A stretch of 33,334 nucleotides of DNA from Actinomycetota bacterium (GTDB lineage: Bacteria > Actinomycetota > Acidimicrobiia > Spongiisociales > UBA5794), in the NCBI GenBank assembly GCA_030125685.1, contig JASJYA010000008.1:1-33334 (forward strand), in the 5' to 3' direction. Positions 1-7,789 of this stretch are shown piece after piece. Made by a program: the position numbers and the translations under genes. The first letter of the stretch is position 1. Each line of letters begins with the position of its first letter. The notes under the pieces were generated by a model. It ran no database searches and was not told the DNA's origin. It worked only from the letters and a program-made list of their open reading frames with translations.

Positions 1-2
1 CC

Positions 3-182
3 GACCGGAAGAACAAGGTGCTGCTCGTGCGATCGGCCTGGCGTGAGGATGGCGTTGACTCAGCCCGCGTCGGCGGGGCTCTGGCCCAGGAACTCACCAC
101 GTTCGCCGGGTGGCTCGACCTCGACGACATCGAGGTCGAGCAGAGAGGGAACCTCGCTCAGGAGCTGCGCCGGCGGATGTGA
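3..182 (+). CDS. YcaQ-like winged-helix protein, C-terminal end (partial)
   Basis: The frame is open from the window edge to a TGA at 180-182 and gives 59 residues, starting DRKNKVLLVRSAW and ending NLAQELRRRM. The pattern 'D-R-K-x-x-x-L-x-V ... ALAQEL..FAGWLDL..IEV..RGNLA..LR' resembles the C-terminal end of the winged-helix DNA-binding / YcaQ crosslink-repair glycosylase family (DUF1006-like). In that family this end follows the winged-helix repeats. The start lies outside the window, so domain content cannot be checked. The family call is by recognition of the tail only; that the frame is coding is more secure than the function. Confidence 0.6.
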   Translation, partial: DRKNKVLLVRSAWREDGVDSARVGGALAQELTTFAGWLDLDDIEVEQRGNLAQELRRRM

Positions 183-243
183 CGAAGCTATCCAGCACCT
201 CGGAAATGAGAGGGGTCGGTTCGGTCTGGGTACGTGGCAGGCA

Positions 244-274
244 GTAGTACGAAGTACGTATGACGTAGTACGAC
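244..274 (+). repeat. TACGTAGTACG element, arm 1
   Basis: The element starts GTAGTACGAAG and ends ACGTAGTACGAC. Its reverse complement is closely matched by 389-420, so the two form a large imperfect inverted repeat around a 114-base spacer. Inside the element TACGTA and GTAC palindromes recur, so it can also fold on itself. The final 12 bases (ACGTAGTACGAC) recur exactly at 1733-1744. Confidence 0.7.
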
Positions 275-388
275 AGGAAGCCAACGCGTGGCACGAGTGC
301 CGCGCGGATCCTGATTCCATTTCGGTCGAAGGAATTGCATGAAACGATGCATCGCCGATTCCCCACCTGCCATCTCACCGGCGCAGAA

Positions 389-420
389 GTCGTACTACGT
401 ACTACGTCAATACGTACTAC
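389..420 (-). repeat. TACGTAGTACG element, arm 2
   Basis: Read on the minus strand this begins GTAGTACGTATTGACG and ends GTAGTACGTAGTACGAC, matching arm 1 at 244-274 with small differences. It lies about 65 bases beyond the stop of the minus-strand gene at 484-1725. Confidence 0.7.
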
Positions 421-483
421 ATCTGACTCTCCACACTCACCTCCGAACTCTTCACCACACCCCGCTTCAATCCGAAGAGCAAG

Positions 484-1725
484 CTATCCGAGGTTAATTG
501 CGAGCACGTAGTGTCCGGCCGGTACGTCGAAGCGGTGGGTTCCCCCTGAGCGCCAGCCAAGGAAAAGCAGATCGTTCCCGTCTGCGGTTCTGAGGATGAG
601 GAACGCAGCATCAGAGGTGAACCGAAACGGGGTTGGATCACCCGGGACCTGGATGATCCGCGGAGCGATTAGGTCAGAGCCGATGACCGCGACCGTCGTC
701 CTGTCGAAACGACGGGTGACAGCAGCGAAGATGTTGTTGCTCGACGAAGCAACGATCTGTGTTGAATCCTCCGACGCGTCGATTCCGAATGTATCGAACG
801 ATTCAGCATCTCCGGTCAGGCGATCAAGGAGATACCAACCCGGATGTTCACCTGTTCGACGCAGTTGAGGTACGAAATCCGGCGATGCTGTGGTCGCGCG
901 GCCATCGGCTGACCAGAGCAGCGCCCCGGCGGAGTCGAGTGCGACGGTCTGCTCACCGATCTGGAGGACGAAGCCGTCGCGGTCCCAGCGAACAATGTGA
1001 GGAAGAACGTCGAAAACCGTAATGAGGTCTGATGTTGTCGGAAGCTTCGTCAGCGGGTCGACGTCGGCGATCACCAGCGTGAATGACGAGTTGAGCTCCC
1101 GGACGTACGAGATTCTGGCGACATCGGTCGCGTGCCATTGCGCCGACGAGACGCGGGAGATTCGATACGCTCTCTCGACTTCGTTTGGTGACGCTATCCA
1201 GAGGGATGGAGTGTCTTGCACCGAAGGCGCCTCTTCCTCTCGAACTTCGAGGCCGGTAACCGCGACGAGACGGCCGCTTGTGTCAAACGAGGCGAACGGC
1301 CATGCTGTCGATCGTCGAGCGTTGAACCGTTGCATCTCAGGAAGGCGGAAGGAGGGATCCCAAACCAGGATCCACAGAGCGTGATCTTCCGCCGTGATGA
1401 GCGTCAGCCTGTCGGAAATCCCTGGAATGCTCTCCTCGAGCATGGGAGGGAGTGTGGCGGGCGGTGTGGCGTCGCCGTCGCTGGCGGCGATGGTGAAATC
1501 CCGCGGATCGGTGGCGCGTGCGTCCTGAAACTCGACCGCTCCGACGAACACAACCGATCCGATCAATCCGATGAGAGCGGCCCCCGAAACCAGAAGAGGT
1601 AGCCAGGGTCGCTGTGGTCGAAGACCGCGTTCGGCGCGCGGTGCGCGACCGTCGGAAGTCTGCTCCCCGCCTCGATCCTCGATCGGAATCGGACGAACCG
1701 GTTGTCCGTCGTCCCGGGTTTCCAT
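484..1725 (-). CDS. membrane-anchored protein with large outside domain, unknown function
   Basis: 413 residues. A charged, proline-rich cytoplasmic start (1-40) is followed by one membrane segment at about 41-65 (WLPLLVSGAALIGLIGSVVF) and then about 350 residues that should lie outside the cell. The outside part is rich in short beta-like stretches with repeated small motifs (LWILVWDP, LWIASPNE, LLWSADGR, LLFLGWRSGG). This looks like a degenerate beta-propeller, but that is only an impression from the spacing of hydrophobic and Trp/Asp residues. I do not recognise a named family. The ATG at 1725 is preceded by TACGTT and six bases, the leaderless pattern seen elsewhere in the window. It is divergent from the folate/YbaK fusion gene. 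Confidence 0.75.
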   Translation of the reverse strand: METRDDGQPVRPIPIEDRGGEQTSDGRAPRAERGLRPQRPWLPLLVSGAALIGLIGSVVFVGAVEFQDARATDPRDFTIAASDGDATPPATLPPMLEESIPGISDRLTLITAEDHALWILVWDPSFRLPEMQRFNARRSTAWPFASFDTSGRLVAVTGLEVREEEAPSVQDTPSLWIASPNEVERAYRISRVSSAQWHATDVARISYVRELNSSFTLVIADVDPLTKLPTTSDLITVFDVLPHIVRWDRDGFVLQIGEQTVALDSAGALLWSADGRATTASPDFVPQLRRTGEHPGWYLLDRLTGDAESFDTFGIDASEDSTQIVASSSNNIFAAVTRRFDRTTVAVIGSDLIAPRIIQVPGDPTPFRFTSDAAFLILRTADGNDLLFLGWRSGGTHRFDVPAGHYVLAINLG

Positions 1726-1731
1726 GGAGAA

Positions 1732-1737
1732 AACGTA
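1732..1737 (-). promoter_or_regulatory. -10 box, leaderless, for the 484-1725 gene
   Basis: Read on the minus strand: TACGTT, six bases (TTCTCC), then the ATG at 1725. The sequence fits TANNNT placed so that transcription would begin at the start codon. The box overlaps the 12-base repeat at 1733-1744. No clear -35. Confidence 0.45.
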
Positions 1738-1744
1738 GTACGAC
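1733..1744 (+). repeat. third copy of the ACGTAGTACGAC element
   Basis: Exact 12-base match to the right end of the element at 244-274. It lies just upstream of the minus-strand gene, so that gene has related elements on both sides (389-420 and here). Confidence 0.55.
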
Positions 1745-1771
1745 TGCGTCCCTCTGGGTTGGAGACTGGTC

Positions 1772-1777
1772 TAGTGT
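1772..1777 (+). promoter_or_regulatory. -10 box, leaderless, for the folate/YbaK fusion gene
   Basis: TAGTGT followed by seven bases and GTG at 1785. This decides the start chosen for the fusion gene. An alternative GTG at 1776 would fall inside the box, though it has a GGAG 11 bases upstream. Confidence 0.4.
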
Positions 1778-1784
1778 GACCCTT

Positions 1785-2804
1785 GTGGACGCGCAGAACT
1801 CGAAGGCAGAGTGGCGGGTATGGGCGCGCGAAGTAGATCGAGCAGCGAAGTCAGAGGATGTAACGCTGGCCCTGGCTGGTTGGCCTCCCCTGTACGGGAC
1901 CGTCCTCTCCTACCTCGCGATGCCGGACGAGATCGATCTCAGCAGGGTTCACGATTTGAGCCGTTGCCGCATAGCCGTCACGCGTACGCCTCGGGAAGGC
2001 TGGCTGACTGTTCACGAATACGACGTGGAGAACCTGGAGCGGCACCCCCTCGGATTCGAACAACCAACTGAAGACACACCTGCGGTAGCACTCGATGAGA
2101 TCGACGTTGTATTGGTGCCCGGGTTCGCGTTCGACCGGTCCGGGCATCGTCTCGGGCGTGGAGCGGGGTACTACGACGGGTTGTTGAGGCGACTTCCGCG
2201 AGGCGTCATTCGGGTCGGAATCACCGTTGACGATCTCCTCGTCGATGATCTCCCGACGGAGCCTCACGATCAGCGGATCTCCTGGGTGGTTACGGAGTCT
2301 CGTATCCAGCGGGTCGGCGATCCCATTTCGGACGCGTCGGCCCGAGTGGTGGATCAGGCTGTCGAGGGAGGTGTTGCTCCAAACATCCATCGCTTTCCTG
2401 AAGGCACGAAGACCTCGCAGGAGGCTGCTACAGCCGTGGGCGCTGAGATCGGGGAGATAGCGAAGAGCATCCTCTTTGAGGTTGACGGAGAGCCGGTGCT
2501 CGCGATCTGCTCCGGCGATCGTCGGATCAATGAAGGCAAGCTCGCCCGACACCTTGACGCAGAAGTCGCTCGTATCGCTCCACGCGACGTGGTGAGGGAG
2601 ACCACCGGTTATGTGGCGGGGGGCACGCCGAGCATCGGATTGCCTGAGTCCTTAAAGGTGGTCGCAGATCACGCTTTGGCCCGCTATCGTTGGGTCTGGA
2701 CAGCGGGCGGCACTCCCGACACGGTGTACCCGGTCGCGCTTGAACGCTTGATCGCTGCGAGTGGAGCAAGCTGGGCGGACATAACAGATCAGGGGAACAT
2801 GTGA
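1785..2804 (+). CDS. 5-formyltetrahydrofolate cyclo-ligase fused to YbaK-type aminoacyl-tRNA deacylase
   Basis: 339 residues from GTG 1785 (GTG 1776 is possible). Residues 1-178 are a 5-formyltetrahydrofolate cyclo-ligase (MTHFS), which uses ATP to turn 5-formyl-THF into 5,10-methenyl-THF. The family motif is at 110-132: LVPGFAFDRSG, then HRLGRGAGYYDG. Residues about 200-335 are a YbaK/ProX-type domain that removes wrong amino acids from tRNA. They show EIAKSILF with the expected lysine at K227, ICSGDRRIN, TTGYVAGGTPSIGLP and WTAGGTPDTVYPV. The linker (179-199) is short and there is no stop or internal start between the halves. The MTHFS half is near full length (usual size about 180-200) and so is the YbaK half (about 155). 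The two activities have no obvious shared step. The stop overlaps the next start (GTGA, 2801-2804), so both are probably in one operon. Confidence 0.9.
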   Translation: MDAQNSKAEWRVWAREVDRAAKSEDVTLALAGWPPLYGTVLSYLAMPDEIDLSRVHDLSRCRIAVTRTPREGWLTVHEYDVENLERHPLGFEQPTEDTPAVALDEIDVVLVPGFAFDRSGHRLGRGAGYYDGLLRRLPRGVIRVGITVDDLLVDDLPTEPHDQRISWVVTESRIQRVGDPISDASARVVDQAVEGGVAPNIHRFPEGTKTSQEAATAVGAEIGEIAKSILFEVDGEPVLAICSGDRRINEGKLARHLDAEVARIAPRDVVRETTGYVAGGTPSIGLPESLKVVADHALARYRWVWTAGGTPDTVYPVALERLIAASGASWADITDQGNM

Positions 2805-3358
2805 TCGATTGGAACGGCAGCACGGCGCTTATCGTCGTTGACGTGCAGAAGGGATTTGACGACGTCTCGTACTGGGGTCCCCGGAATAACCCGGATTGTG
2901 AGTCGAACATCGGCTTATTGATCGACGCGTGGCGTGACCAGGATTGGCCGATCGTCTTTGTTCGCCACGACTCGAAGATCCCCTCGTCGCCCCTCGTCGC
3001 GACCGGCAAGGGGAACGAATTCAAAGACGTTGTGTCGGGGAAGCCCGATTTGCTCGTCGTCAAGGATGTGCACTCCGCGTTCAACGGCAGTCCGGATCTT
3101 GACGCGTGGTTGAGGCGCCACGAGGTCACGGGAGTGGCGATCTGCGGAATCCAGACGAACCTGTGCTGCGAGACAACGGCCCGGATGGCGTCGGATCTCG
3201 GATATGAGGTGCTTTTCGTCGAAGACGCCACCCACACCTTCGATATCGTGACCGAGACGAAGAAGGTCTACCGTGCCCGGGAGATCTCGCGCTACAGCCA
3301 ACTCTCGATCGAGGCGAACTTCGGCAAGATCGTAAGGACGTCAGACCTCGTTAGCTGA
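2801..3358 (+). CDS. cysteine hydrolase, isochorismatase-like
   Basis: 185 residues, GTG start overlapping the previous stop by four bases. The catalytic triad of the isochorismatase/nicotinamidase superfamily is visible: D14 in LIVVDVQKGF, K88 in LVVKDVHSAF and C122 in GIQTNLCCETTARMA. A second cysteine directly follows C122. Length is usual for the family (180-210). The fold is shared by nicotinamidases, N-carbamoylsarcosine amidases and isochorismatases, and the substrate cannot be set from sequence. The metal-binding His pair typical of nicotinamidases is not evident, so I would not call it pncA. Its last 18 bases overlap the end of the convergent thiQ gene. Confidence 0.85.
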   Translation: MIDWNGSTALIVVDVQKGFDDVSYWGPRNNPDCESNIGLLIDAWRDQDWPIVFVRHDSKIPSSPLVATGKGNEFKDVVSGKPDLLVVKDVHSAFNGSPDLDAWLRRHEVTGVAICGIQTNLCCETTARMASDLGYEVLFVEDATHTFDIVTETKKVYRAREISRYSQLSIEANFGKIVRTSDLVS

Positions 3359-4318
3359 AACGACGATCAGCGCGTCAACCTCGATGTCGAAGCGCACCTC
3401 GACGCCAGGCGTCGCGGCGAGTGGGGCGCGCATCTCGAGCGAGGATCCTTCAACGCCGAAGGCGACCGCCACGATGTTGCTTCCGTCCTCGAATCGGGAC
3501 GTTGTCACCGGTGCGCTGAACCTGCCGCTCGGGCTCATGGTAACGGCTTCGAGGGGCACGAACACAAGTCCGGCCCCACCGTCGCTTATCATGCTGTGGG
3601 GCACGAGGTTGGACTGGCCGATCGATCGTGCGACGAAGGCTGACTGCGGGTCACGCCATATCTCGTCGGGCGTCCCAACACGCACGACCTCTCCTTTGTC
3701 CAGGATCGCCATCCTGTCACAGAAAGCGAATGCTTCGGCCCGGTCGTGGGTGACGTACACGCTCGTAGCTCCAACAGCTTCCAGGATCGACCGGGTCTCG
3801 GCTAGGAGAGACTCCTTGAGAGAGATGTCGAGTGAGCCGAGAGGCTCGTCGAGCAACACAACCGCCGGTGAGGGGGCGAGGGTCCTCGCGAGGGCGACCC
3901 GCTGCTGTTCTCCGCCGCTCAACGTGGTCGTTCTCCGTTCGGCGAAGCCAGCAAGTCCGACGAGTTCAAGCAACTTTGCGGCGCGTTCATTGCGCTCGGT
4001 CTTCGGCACGCCGTTCATGCGAAGCCCATATGCCACGTTTTCGAGAACGGCCATGTGTGGGAACAGCGCATAGTCCTGGAACATCAGCCCCACCGGTCGT
4101 TGGTGCGCCGGAACCCCTGTCATGTCCGCGCCGTTGATGTGCACCGATCCCGATTGCATTACAGCGAGGCCCGCGATGGCGCGCAGTAGGGTGCTCTTCC
4201 CTGACCCGGACGGACCCATGATCGCGAAGCGCTCGCCGCTCTTCACTTCAAGGGTGACGTCTTTGACCGCATCAGTGTCGGGGTAGCTCACAGAGATATT
4301 TGCGAGGTTGAGGCTCAC
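3341..4318 (-). CDS. thiQ: thiamine ABC transporter, ATP-binding protein
   Basis: 325 residues, the energy-coupling subunit of the importer. Walker A GPSGSGKST is at 35-43, the Q-loop at MFQDYALFP (79-87), the signature LSGGEQQR at 133-140, Walker B VVLLDEP at 153-159 and the switch His in VTHDRAEA. After about residue 235 an extra C-terminal part follows, probably a TOBE-like regulatory domain as in iron and molybdate importers; E. coli ThiQ (about 232 residues) lacks it. The GTG start overlaps the thiP stop (GTGA). The family alone would allow iron or sulfate; the thiamine call comes from the riboswitch, the ThiB-like binding protein and the kinase in the same operon. It is convergent with the cysteine hydrolase, with an 18-base overlap at 3341-3358. 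Confidence 0.88.
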   Translation of the reverse strand: MSLNLANISVSYPDTDAVKDVTLEVKSGERFAIMGPSGSGKSTLLRAIAGLAVMQSGSVHINGADMTGVPAHQRPVGLMFQDYALFPHMAVLENVAYGLRMNGVPKTERNERAAKLLELVGLAGFAERRTTTLSGGEQQRVALARTLAPSPAVVLLDEPLGSLDISLKESLLAETRSILEAVGATSVYVTHDRAEAFAFCDRMAILDKGEVVRVGTPDEIWRDPQSAFVARSIGQSNLVPHSMISDGGAGLVFVPLEAVTMSPSGRFSAPVTTSRFEDGSNIVAVAFGVEGSSLEMRAPLAATPGVEVRFDIEVDALIVVSANEV

Positions 4319-5982
4319 AGTTCCCCCGCCTTCGGCGTTCGTAGCGAATCGATGATGAACACGGCGATCCCTGTGATGAACATCAGAACAACGCTCATGG
4401 ACACCGCAGCCCCGAAAGGCGCCGACCCTGGGCGGCCTAGGAGGCGGAAGATGGCTATGGGGATGGTCGGTGTGTCGGGGCGTGTGATGAAGGACGTTGC
4501 ACCGAATTCACCCATGGAGATAGCAAACGCGAACGCCGCAGCAACGAGAATCGAACGTGACACCAGTCGCAGATCGATCGTCCACCACGCCATCGCCGGC
4601 TTCGCTCCGAGGATGGCGGCAGCTTCACGAAGATGATGCTGGACTGCGCCCATCGACGGACTCGTGGTTCGCACCACGAACGGTATGGCAACCAACGCGT
4701 GGGCTATCGGTATGAGGATCAGCGATGTCCGGAGGTCGACGGGCCGGCCAAGCGCGACGAGGAAGCCGAACCCGATCGTCACGGCCGAGGTGCCCAGAGG
4801 CAGCATCACGAACACATCGAACGTTCTGGCGACTCTTCTGCGAGAGTACGACAATCCTGCACTGGCCAACACCCCGATCACGACAGCAATGAGCATCGCC
4901 ACGAGCGCAAATCCGAGCGAGTTGGCGATGGCTTCTGACGGCGCAACGAAAGCCGCGCTTCTGCCGGGGAGATCGACGAGATTGATGTAGTTCACGAAAC
5001 CGATGCTTCCGTCGGGGCCGACCAATGATCGTGCGATGAGAATCAGAAGCGGCGTTCCGACGAGGACGCCGGACACACCGAGGATCCCCCACACAGCAAG
5101 CCGGTCAGAGGCGGTGATCGGGCGCGGTGGGAGCGCTGCCCGGTGAGCGAATTGGACTGTGGTTCGCCGTTGGTACCTCCCGTACAGGATCAGGATCGCA
5201 CCGACCCCGATGAGCTGAAGAACGGCGAGGGTGGAGGCGACATCGAGTCTGAGGTACGCGGTTGTCTGCCTCCAGATCTCGACCTCGATCGTCGAGTGCG
5301 TGAAGCCTCCGAGCAGGAGAACAACTCCGAACGAGGTGAAGGAGAACAGGAAGACGAGAGCGCTCGTTGACGCAATAGCAGGCCGAAGGAGCGGGAGAGT
5401 CACGGTGAGAAAGGCGCGCACACGTGATGCTCCGAGGCTCCGAGCCGCGTCCTCGATTGATGGGTCGATGCGTTCCCAGTAGGCGCCCACACCTCGCACC
5501 ACGATGGCGTAGTTGTAGAAGACGTGTGCGATCAGGATGATCGCAAGGGTTCCCGTGAGGTCCACTCCCGTGACGCCTCGCGGCCCGATGAGGACGAGGA
5601 ACGCTGTGCCGACGACGAGTGTCGGAAGCACGAACGGCACGAGTGTGGCTGCACGCATTGCCGCCTTGCCGGGGAAATCGAACCGGGCGAACACCCATGC
5701 GGCGGGGAGTCCCGCGACCAGCGTCAGGAGGGTGGACAGGACCGCCTGCCAGACCGTGAAGGCGGCAACCCCTTGAAGGGTTGGATCTGTGAACACGTCG
5801 AGGAAAATGGACGGGTCGAACACGCCGGCGGGTGTCAACCCCCGCACGGTGATCACAACTACCGGGTACAGAAAGAAGTACGTGAGGAACACCGTCGGAA
5901 CGGCAATGATCGCTGCCGTTCCTTTACGGCCGAGAGGGCTCCGCGCTACGAGCGAGCGATCGCTGTCCACTCTTGGATCCAT
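4315..5982 (-). CDS. thiP: thiamine ABC transporter, fused permease
   Basis: 555 residues with about 12 membrane segments in two homologous halves, as in ThiP and FbpB. Each half carries the cytoplasmic EAA loop that docks on ThiQ: EDAARSLGASRVRAF in the first and REAAAILGAKPAMAWW in the second. The size fits the family (about 530-560). The ATG at 5982 lies 37 bases inside the thiB gene, and a GTG at 5970 is a possible later start; either way translation is coupled. Iron permeases share this architecture, so the substrate rests on context. Confidence 0.9.
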   Translation of the reverse strand: MDPRVDSDRSLVARSPLGRKGTAAIIAVPTVFLTYFFLYPVVVITVRGLTPAGVFDPSIFLDVFTDPTLQGVAAFTVWQAVLSTLLTLVAGLPAAWVFARFDFPGKAAMRAATLVPFVLPTLVVGTAFLVLIGPRGVTGVDLTGTLAIILIAHVFYNYAIVVRGVGAYWERIDPSIEDAARSLGASRVRAFLTVTLPLLRPAIASTSALVFLFSFTSFGVVLLLGGFTHSTIEVEIWRQTTAYLRLDVASTLAVLQLIGVGAILILYGRYQRRTTVQFAHRAALPPRPITASDRLAVWGILGVSGVLVGTPLLILIARSLVGPDGSIGFVNYINLVDLPGRSAAFVAPSEAIANSLGFALVAMLIAVVIGVLASAGLSYSRRRVARTFDVFVMLPLGTSAVTIGFGFLVALGRPVDLRTSLILIPIAHALVAIPFVVRTTSPSMGAVQHHLREAAAILGAKPAMAWWTIDLRLVSRSILVAAAFAFAISMGEFGATSFITRPDTPTIPIAIFRLLGRPGSAPFGAAVSMSVVLMFITGIAVFIIDSLRTPKAGEL

Positions 5983-6995
5983 CGCTCGCGGTTCTCGTGG
6001 ATCGTGCCGGGCGCCATGACGGCAGGAGATTCGGGGAGCGTCGTGAAGTCGACGAAGACCTGTGGCAGCACAGCCTCGGTGTTGGCAGGGAACACGAACA
6101 TGTTGAGGGGGATGTCCTCCTGCACCGTCTTCGAGAGCAGGAAGTCGATGAATAGCCTCGCCGTCGATTCATGCTCTGTACCCGCCAGGATGCCGGCGTA
6201 CTCGATCTGCCTAAAGCAGCCTTCAGTCATGACTCCGGTAGGCGCCTCCGAAAGGCCCCCGAAGAACACCTCTGCGGGCGGCGAAGATGCGTACGACACG
6301 ACGAGAGGTTGAGCGCCTCCCGAACGGCTGAACCTCGTGTAGTAGGCGTCGGACCAGTCAGACGCGACCACGACGCCGTTGGCGAACAGGTCCGTCCAGT
6401 AGGCCTGCCAGTCGTACTCAGCCCCGTCAGGGTACGCGGCGATCGTGGCCATCAGGAAAGCGAGACCAGGGGATGACGTTGCCGGATCCTGGACGACCAG
6501 CAACCCCTCGTACTGTGGCAGGAGCAGGTCGTCGAGCGTTGCGGGGGGCGGAACGCCGAGCTCGGCGAGGCCTTCGATGTCGTAATTGATGCATACGTCA
6601 CCGAAGTTGATCGGCGTTGCAGCATCATGTTCGACACGGAGAAGGATGTTGACCGTGTCGATCCCGACCGCCGTATACGGGACGAACAGACCGGCGTTGA
6701 CGGCGCGGGATAGGAACGTGTTGTCTACGCCGTAGATGACGTCAGCGATCGGGTTGTCCATGGTCAGGATCGCCTGGTTGAGCATTGTTCCCGCGTCACG
6801 GGACATTTGGACGTTGACCTTGACGCCGGTCTTTTCTGTGAACTCTTCGAGCACTCCCTCGCTGAGAGCGAACGAATCGTGGGTGAGGAGCGTGATCTCT
6901 TTCGGCTTCGCGTCGGATGCGCAGCCGCTAGCGATGAGAGCTGTTGCAACCAGCGCCATGCCAAGTCGCAGGATCCTTCGGTTCTTCGGGTTCAT
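5946..6995 (-). CDS. thiB: thiamine-binding lipoprotein
   Basis: 349 residues. A signal peptide with a lipobox (LIASGC, lipid on C25) anchors it outside the membrane, where it would capture thiamine for ThiPQ. The mature start, ITLLTHDSFALSEG, and the segment IADVIYGVDNTFLSRAVNAG closely follow the E. coli TbpA/ThiB pattern (VLTYDSF ... ADVVLGLDNNLL). YASSPPAEVFF and the C-terminal VFPANTEAVLP are also typical. The ATG at 6995 overlaps the end of the upstream kinase gene. Together with the riboswitch this makes the substrate call strong. Uptake of thiamine phosphates as well as thiamine is possible. Confidence 0.92.
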   Translation of the reverse strand: MNPKNRRILRLGMALVATALIASGCASDAKPKEITLLTHDSFALSEGVLEEFTEKTGVKVNVQMSRDAGTMLNQAILTMDNPIADVIYGVDNTFLSRAVNAGLFVPYTAVGIDTVNILLRVEHDAATPINFGDVCINYDIEGLAELGVPPPATLDDLLLPQYEGLLVVQDPATSSPGLAFLMATIAAYPDGAEYDWQAYWTDLFANGVVVASDWSDAYYTRFSRSGGAQPLVVSYASSPPAEVFFGGLSEAPTGVMTEGCFRQIEYAGILAGTEHESTARLFIDFLLSKTVQEDIPLNMFVFPANTEAVLPQVFVDFTTLPESPAVMAPGTIHENRERWIQEWTAIARS

Positions 6996-7642
6996 CAGAA
7001 TTCTTCTCCTTCTATGATCACGAGTACGGTGCCTCGGCCGACCTCGATCGATACCTCATTCGTGATCGCCTTGTTGCTTACGCCCCTTGAGACGCCTCGG
7101 GTCAGGGATTCGTCCATGAGGGGCCAACGCAAACCCGAGGTTGTGACGCTGTGCGCGTCTCCGACGGGGAGGAGGGTCACAGTCTGCCCCACAGTGACGG
7201 TCACTGAGAGGGGTTGGCTCGGTGTGACGACCCGCACGACCCCACTCGATGTGTGCCATGCGATTCGCACGTCGCGCCAGGCGGGATTCGTTAGTGAGAG
7301 AGCGGCGCTCAACAGGTGATCGAGCCTCCCTCCTTCGCCGCCGTAGATGTCGATCGAGTCTGCGCCCCTGGTGACCGCGGCGCTAACGGCGAGCTCGAGA
7401 TCCGTCTGGGCTTTCTGTGCTGAGTGCGCTTCGATCTCGACACCCGAGTTCCTGGCGTGGCTGAGGCCTGTGTCGGAGATTGAGTCAAGGTCGCCGATGA
7501 GCAGGTCGACGGAGATCGACCGCGCCATGGCATGGTCATAGCCGGAATCGGCGACGATCACGAAGTCGTCGACGCCGACGTCCGGTTCGGTGTTGAGGTG
7601 GCCGCCGGTGATGACGACTCCCCGGGTCTTCGATGTGGTCAC
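6995..7642 (-). CDS. thiN: thiamine pyrophosphokinase
   Basis: 215 residues. Transfers pyrophosphate from ATP to thiamine to give TPP in one step, so imported thiamine is made active at once. Family motifs are visible: ADSG at 31-34, GDLDSI at 50-55, KAQTDLELA at 77-85 and GGEGGRLDH at 101-109, then a C-terminal beta domain with GVSNKAI. It starts at GTG 7642; a GGAGGGAGGAG run just upstream is both the Shine-Dalgarno and the 3' end of the TPP riboswitch. It is the first gene of the operon, followed without gaps by thiB, thiP and thiQ. Confidence 0.92.
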   Translation of the reverse strand: MTTSKTRGVVITGGHLNTEPDVGVDDFVIVADSGYDHAMARSISVDLLIGDLDSISDTGLSHARNSGVEIEAHSAQKAQTDLELAVSAAVTRGADSIDIYGGEGGRLDHLLSAALSLTNPAWRDVRIAWHTSSGVVRVVTPSQPLSVTVTVGQTVTLLPVGDAHSVTTSGLRWPLMDESLTRGVSRGVSNKAITNEVSIEVGRGTVLVIIEGEEF

Positions 7643-7650
7643 GCCACTCC

Positions 7651-7743
7651 TCCCTCCGCTGGCATTATCCAGCTCAGGTTCTGCGGGTCGGTGGCAGTGC
7701 GGTGCATCGCCACCCTCTCAGCCCGGCCGTTCCGAGCTCCCCG
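7651..7743 (-). promoter_or_regulatory. TPP (THI-element) riboswitch
   Basis: On the minus strand the conserved TPP aptamer parts appear in order: GGGGAGCTCGGAACGG at the 5' side, GGGCTGAGAGGGTGG (CTGAGA core), ACCGACCCGCAGAACCTGA, then GCTGGATAATGCCAGCG and GGAGGGAGG. The 3' strand of the closing stem runs into the purine-rich Shine-Dalgarno of thiN, and there is no room for a separate terminator. Control is therefore most likely at translation initiation: TPP binding would hide the ribosome site and shut off kinase and transporter together. Confidence 0.95.
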
Positions 7744-7759
7744 GTGTGGAAGTGATTTC

Positions 7760-7765
7760 ATGATA
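7760..7765 (-). promoter_or_regulatory. -10 box of the thiamine operon
   Basis: Minus-strand TATCAT about 17 bases before the 5' edge of the riboswitch, so transcription would start just ahead of the aptamer. I see no good -35 at 17 bases. Confidence 0.45.
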
Positions 7766-7789
7766 GCGACATGTGACGCGAAAAGGTGG

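Larger units (their letters stand above)
183..483. other. gene-free stretch with TACGTAGTAC repeats
   Basis: About 300 bases with no convincing gene. Short frames here have no ribosome binding site and are low-complexity translations. The only clear structure is a pair of related, inverted 31/32-base elements at 244-274 and 389-420, listed separately. It lies between the end of the YcaQ-like gene and the end of the minus-strand gene at 484-1725, so two transcription units converge here. I see no T-tract terminator. Confidence 0.6.

Noticed and set aside
1851-2552. Minus-strand frame inside the folate/YbaK fusion gene
   Set aside because: Antisense shadow; the plus-strand frame has two sets of family motifs.
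2801-3358. Nicotinamidase (pncA)
   Set aside because: The triad is shared by the whole superfamily and the metal-binding residues of nicotinamidases are not evident.
5524-6312. Plus-strand frame of 262 codons over thiP and thiB
   Set aside because: Charged antisense composition (many R, E, H), no start signals, and it spans two strongly supported genes.
3341-6995. Iron(III) or molybdate ABC importer
   Set aside because: The permease and ATPase alone would allow it, but the TPP riboswitch, the thiamine kinase and ThiB-specific motifs settle on thiamine.
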